64,000 nt of DNA from Boudabousia liubingyangii (GTDB taxonomy: Bacteria > Actinomycetota > Actinomycetes > Actinomycetales > Actinomycetaceae). The notes under the pieces are model-generated. The model did no database searches. It had not been told where the DNA came from and worked only from the letters and a program-made list of their open reading frames with translations. Every line of letters starts with the position of its first letter. The first letter of the stretch is position 1. The translations under genes and the position numbers were made by a program. Location: assembly GCF_001907245.1 (NCBI RefSeq), contig NZ_MQSU01000001.1, forward strand, positions 513,826 to 577,825, written 5' to 3'. Shown piece by piece: positions 62,401 to 64,000 of the stretch.

Positions 62401-64000
62401 CGAATTTCAAGGCTGCTACCGGTCCGGTGAAGGACTTCTTCATCGTCCCGGCAGGCATGAAATGGGAAGAAAACGCTACTGCCAAGGTCGAGTTCCAACC
62501 TGGAGAATCTGGCTTAAAAGCTCAAACCCAGACTCTGGATGAAAAGCAGATGACCGCAAAGGGCGGAGCTATTCTAAGCAATAACCTATTGCTACCGGCT
62601 AATGCCTCTGTGTCCTTCAAGATCACCATCCCGCTACGACTAAATCTAACGGTTGATCCGGAAACCGGAACTAGCCCTTATGCAAAGCAGTTCGCCAAGC
62701 TAGGTGAATGTGAAAACATTGATATGCGTGGCGACAAGGTCACCACTACCGCTAAGGGTGTTGGTAACCGCACCGAGGTTCAAAACGAAAACTTGGATTA
62801 CAACAAGGTTCCGATCCTAGACAACATTGCCTGTATTCCGGTCAAACCGATCGAAAAGTGGAATGTTGAAAAGGTCGCGGTGAACAACAACGTTGCTGGT
62901 GCGGCTAACGGTGACCCGGTAGTGGCCACTAAGGTGGGCGAAAACTACCAGGGGACCGTCAAGTACCTTGTGACTGTTACTAACACTGGTCTTACTCCTT
63001 CACGCCAGCCGGCTATTGCTGACTCGATCACTCTGCCTGAAAACTGGACTATCGTAGATATCAAGGTCGGTAAGGCAGTAAACGGTGAGATCGCTAAGGC
63101 GCAGCTAGCTTCTCAGGGTACGGATGCTGCCTTTGAGATTCCGGCTGGGGCAGAAAATGAGCTTGTCGCCGTTAACGGTAAGGTTCAGTACGTTGTCGAG
63201 GTAACTGGTCAGGTTCCGGCAACTAAGATTGATTGGGAGAAAGCTGGCGAATGTAAGGTCGAGGAAGCTGGCACCGCTGGTACTGGTTTCTTTAACAAGG
63301 TCTCTATTCCTGGAGATGAAGGTACCGACAATAATAACGATGCTTGTGTGCCCGTAACTCCTGGCTCGGTCAAGGTTCTGATTCGTAAGACTGACGATAC
63401 CGGTAAGTTGTACTTGCCTGGTGCTAAGTTCAAGGTTTGTGACGCAAACCCGAACGCTAAGGCTAACGCGAACTGTGTGCCGCTAGATTCGGAAAAGGAC
63501 CGACTAGTTAACGAATGCAAGGCTAAGTTTGATCCTCAAACCAAGAAGCTAGAGTTTGAAACTTGTGTCTACAACGCAAACCTACCGGGTTCGTTGACCG
63601 AGTCAACCTTCCAGGCAAAGGATCTTGTACCCAATAAGGTCTACTGGTTGGTAGAAACCCAAGCTCCCCAGTGCTACACCGAGAATAAAGATGGGGCAAA
63701 GGAATACTGTGCTTCGCTGCTTCCTCAGCCTCTACAGTTCAAGGTGTCGGCGAACGGTGTAATCACTGCATACGACACTAACGGAGCGGTCGTAGAAGGT
63801 AAAGCAACAGAGACTACTGGTTCTAGCGCAGTTACCTGTAACCCGCTAACAGATGAGAACTGTAACCCGGAGACCTGCCTGAAGCAGGTTGACAATACCT
63901 TCTACATCTACAACGGTTTGATCAAGGTTCACGACCCGCGTCGTGGCGAGCTCCCCATCTCTGGTGGTACTGGCCCGATGCCCTACGCCTTAGCTGCAGG
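59424..64000 (+). CDS. Adhesin 3: large LPxSG-anchored pilus tip/surface protein (runs off window)
   Basis: The reading frame is open to the window end, so about 1,525 codons are seen. The start at 59424 gives the same 17-residue spacing to the IP motif of the signal peptide as adhesin 1; ATGs at 59430 and 59433 are alternatives. The layout matches adhesins 1 and 2: signal peptide ending EAQAY, a Cys-bracketed central region (Cys405 to Cys656, GIDPFGVYWVID, AVGNDGKLYFGS), stalk modules with GFFN and NNDACVPV, a SpaA-like end and LPISG (1510-1514). Only the membrane helix and basic tail are cut off. A third pilin gene is expected just beyond. Confidence 0.82.
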   Translation, partial: MAMMRTNKTERRFSRSAVIPLSMALAASLGVVTLPFVTPEAQAYTAANIPGPKLDVNPVAKATMEHTFADGVKPAAGAKLTYTGTVVFSKLEDAKGKTKFGVTVTPSPNAPFSSDPTKDNIRFERLDGTPVTPTSLTVEKDESGNWNYVAEGIQGEVKAIFTAEATLADTLKPGDFASASIAGQVISRILPDMTQGPGLLVSAKDGSISDGQTQPLNACRGYVENHWTNKVGGWLLDVKAGDQAGLGKVKIDKADLKHVSPNWADASTFNSIKVVSNGVDITDQILKGSTYVSPDPSVPQYTSSVGNVSVNQVKWLDSTNWEWNPANWTGKTWLPAGAEVTVTRGFTFENCVKDGVSTDGDSDRKIAMSLQVARPEVSAEDYAQTLVIVPDENGKIPPKPDTKWCENIYIHEGLSHTNQKGIVKFNGTSFDPARDNFNPQATSGAFAISPLHSEKLFYLVGKKVYETSTTPGSVGTDSKLPAIPVQSDDIAFGIDPFGVYWVIDKSNLNALYSLNSKDLEAGWVSHGRLQNPEATNTQFNDITFTASGDLVVISKGASSGDAAKKAKAVLTFSKKTINEKRDENVSVDPTTTDLYYSSMAIISINGFAVGNDGKLYFGSVDSSSKNILYRLNASTKSIEKVPDSIIKNGVIDMGSCSYLPPVSPMPTPEPSSPKFKLQKSAIDPVTGAPAVPGSTTENSAQISADGATTIQYLVTVANTGGGAGDPGAVTDTIAPPKGFTIMDVLVDGKSESANNVLTLRPGNLEAGAYKSYKITVKLQADSFEAGNNAVGDCNTEGPGQAGGGFFNSVTMNNDSDGADNNDACVPVKPRPKAHLKLVKQIVDQDGQLISDQSDAQKFQLSAGSADPSQTLTSLNGITGSAAVDKDVVTGNYQLFEQPSADQSAGQYFKLGDWSCDSGKQVENGKVQINENDNVTCTVKNTRMPLVHVEKVAADPSAGNSHVGKEVTPVAVPGTNPVQYRTDFEYIVKVVNDSNFKAATGPVKDFFIVPAGMKWEENATAKVEFQPGESGLKAQTQTLDEKQMTAKGGAILSNNLLLPANASVSFKITIPLRLNLTVDPETGTSPYAKQFAKLGECENIDMRGDKVTTTAKGVGNRTEVQNENLDYNKVPILDNIACIPVKPIEKWNVEKVAVNNNVAGAANGDPVVATKVGENYQGTVKYLVTVTNTGLTPSRQPAIADSITLPENWTIVDIKVGKAVNGEIAKAQLASQGTDAAFEIPAGAENELVAVNGKVQYVVEVTGQVPATKIDWEKAGECKVEEAGTAGTGFFNKVSIPGDEGTDNNNDACVPVTPGSVKVLIRKTDDTGKLYLPGAKFKVCDANPNAKANANCVPLDSEKDRLVNECKAKFDPQTKKLEFETCVYNANLPGSLTESTFQAKDLVPNKVYWLVETQAPQCYTENKDGAKEYCASLLPQPLQFKVSANGVITAYDTNGAVVEGKATETTGSSAVTCNPLTDENCNPETCLKQVDNTFYIYNGLIKVHDPRRGELPISGGTGPMPYALAA
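62131..62266 (+). repeat. 136-bp block shared with adhesin 2 (copy 2)
   Basis: The counterpart of 55024-55159, with one mismatch. Flanking stalk sequence is clearly less similar. Confidence 0.9.

Noticed and set aside
45341..64000. Genomic island or prophage borders around the pilus region
   Set aside because: No integrase, transposase, tRNA-linked direct repeats or insertion-sequence ends were seen. The mosaicism is within genes instead.

Overview
The window is chromosomal DNA of an actinobacterium. It has the conserved oriC gene neighbourhood (gyrA, gyrB, dciA, recF, dnaN and dnaA on one strand; rpmH, rnpA, yidD, yidC, jag, rsmG, parA and parB on the other), CrgA, a class E sortase, a DUF3566 protein, a DLW-39-like mini-protein and PASTA kinases. 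Moderate GC, pili of the Actinomyces type and gene order suggest the family Actinomycetaceae. I do not assign a genus.

Layout: 1-8.4 kb holds the end of a penicillin-binding protein gene, two Ser/Thr kinases (the second with PASTA domains), rhomboid, cyclophilin, a helical membrane protein, crgA, a DUF881 protein, sortase E and a 52-residue membrane peptide. 8.5-8.9 kb is a tRNA-Ile / DLW-39-like / tRNA-Ala unit. 9-19 kb is the gyrase and replication-initiation block, with DnaA boxes on both sides of dnaA. 19.5-26 kb runs rpmH to parB, followed by ddl, an aminotransferase, thioredoxin and thioredoxin reductase on the other strand. 30-36.7 kb holds a membrane-anchored protein with a discoidin-like end, a DUF6049 protein, a Nudix hydrolase and a CCA-adding-type nucleotidyltransferase. 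36.8-45 kb holds a class A PBP, the rpsF-ssb-rpsR-rplI operon, an acyl-CoA ligase, lipA and lipB.

45.3-64 kb is an accessory surface region. A two-gene unit, a ~1,500-residue LPxSG adhesin followed by a ~590-residue LPxTG-type shaft pilin, is present twice, and a third adhesin runs off the end of the window. No pilus (class C) sortase lies in the sequence seen. The adhesins share signal peptide, stalk modules and sorting signal. They differ in a central, Cys-bracketed region that looks like a beta-propeller and is strikingly AT-rich in copies 2 and 3. This suggests receptor-binding heads swapped on a shared stalk.

The other main result is that perfect parS sites lie inside coding sequence: three in parB and one in the 5' end of ddl. 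Each is in the same reading frame and writes the peptide NVSRET into the protein.

Function calls come from reading motifs and gene order by eye. No database search or structure prediction was run.
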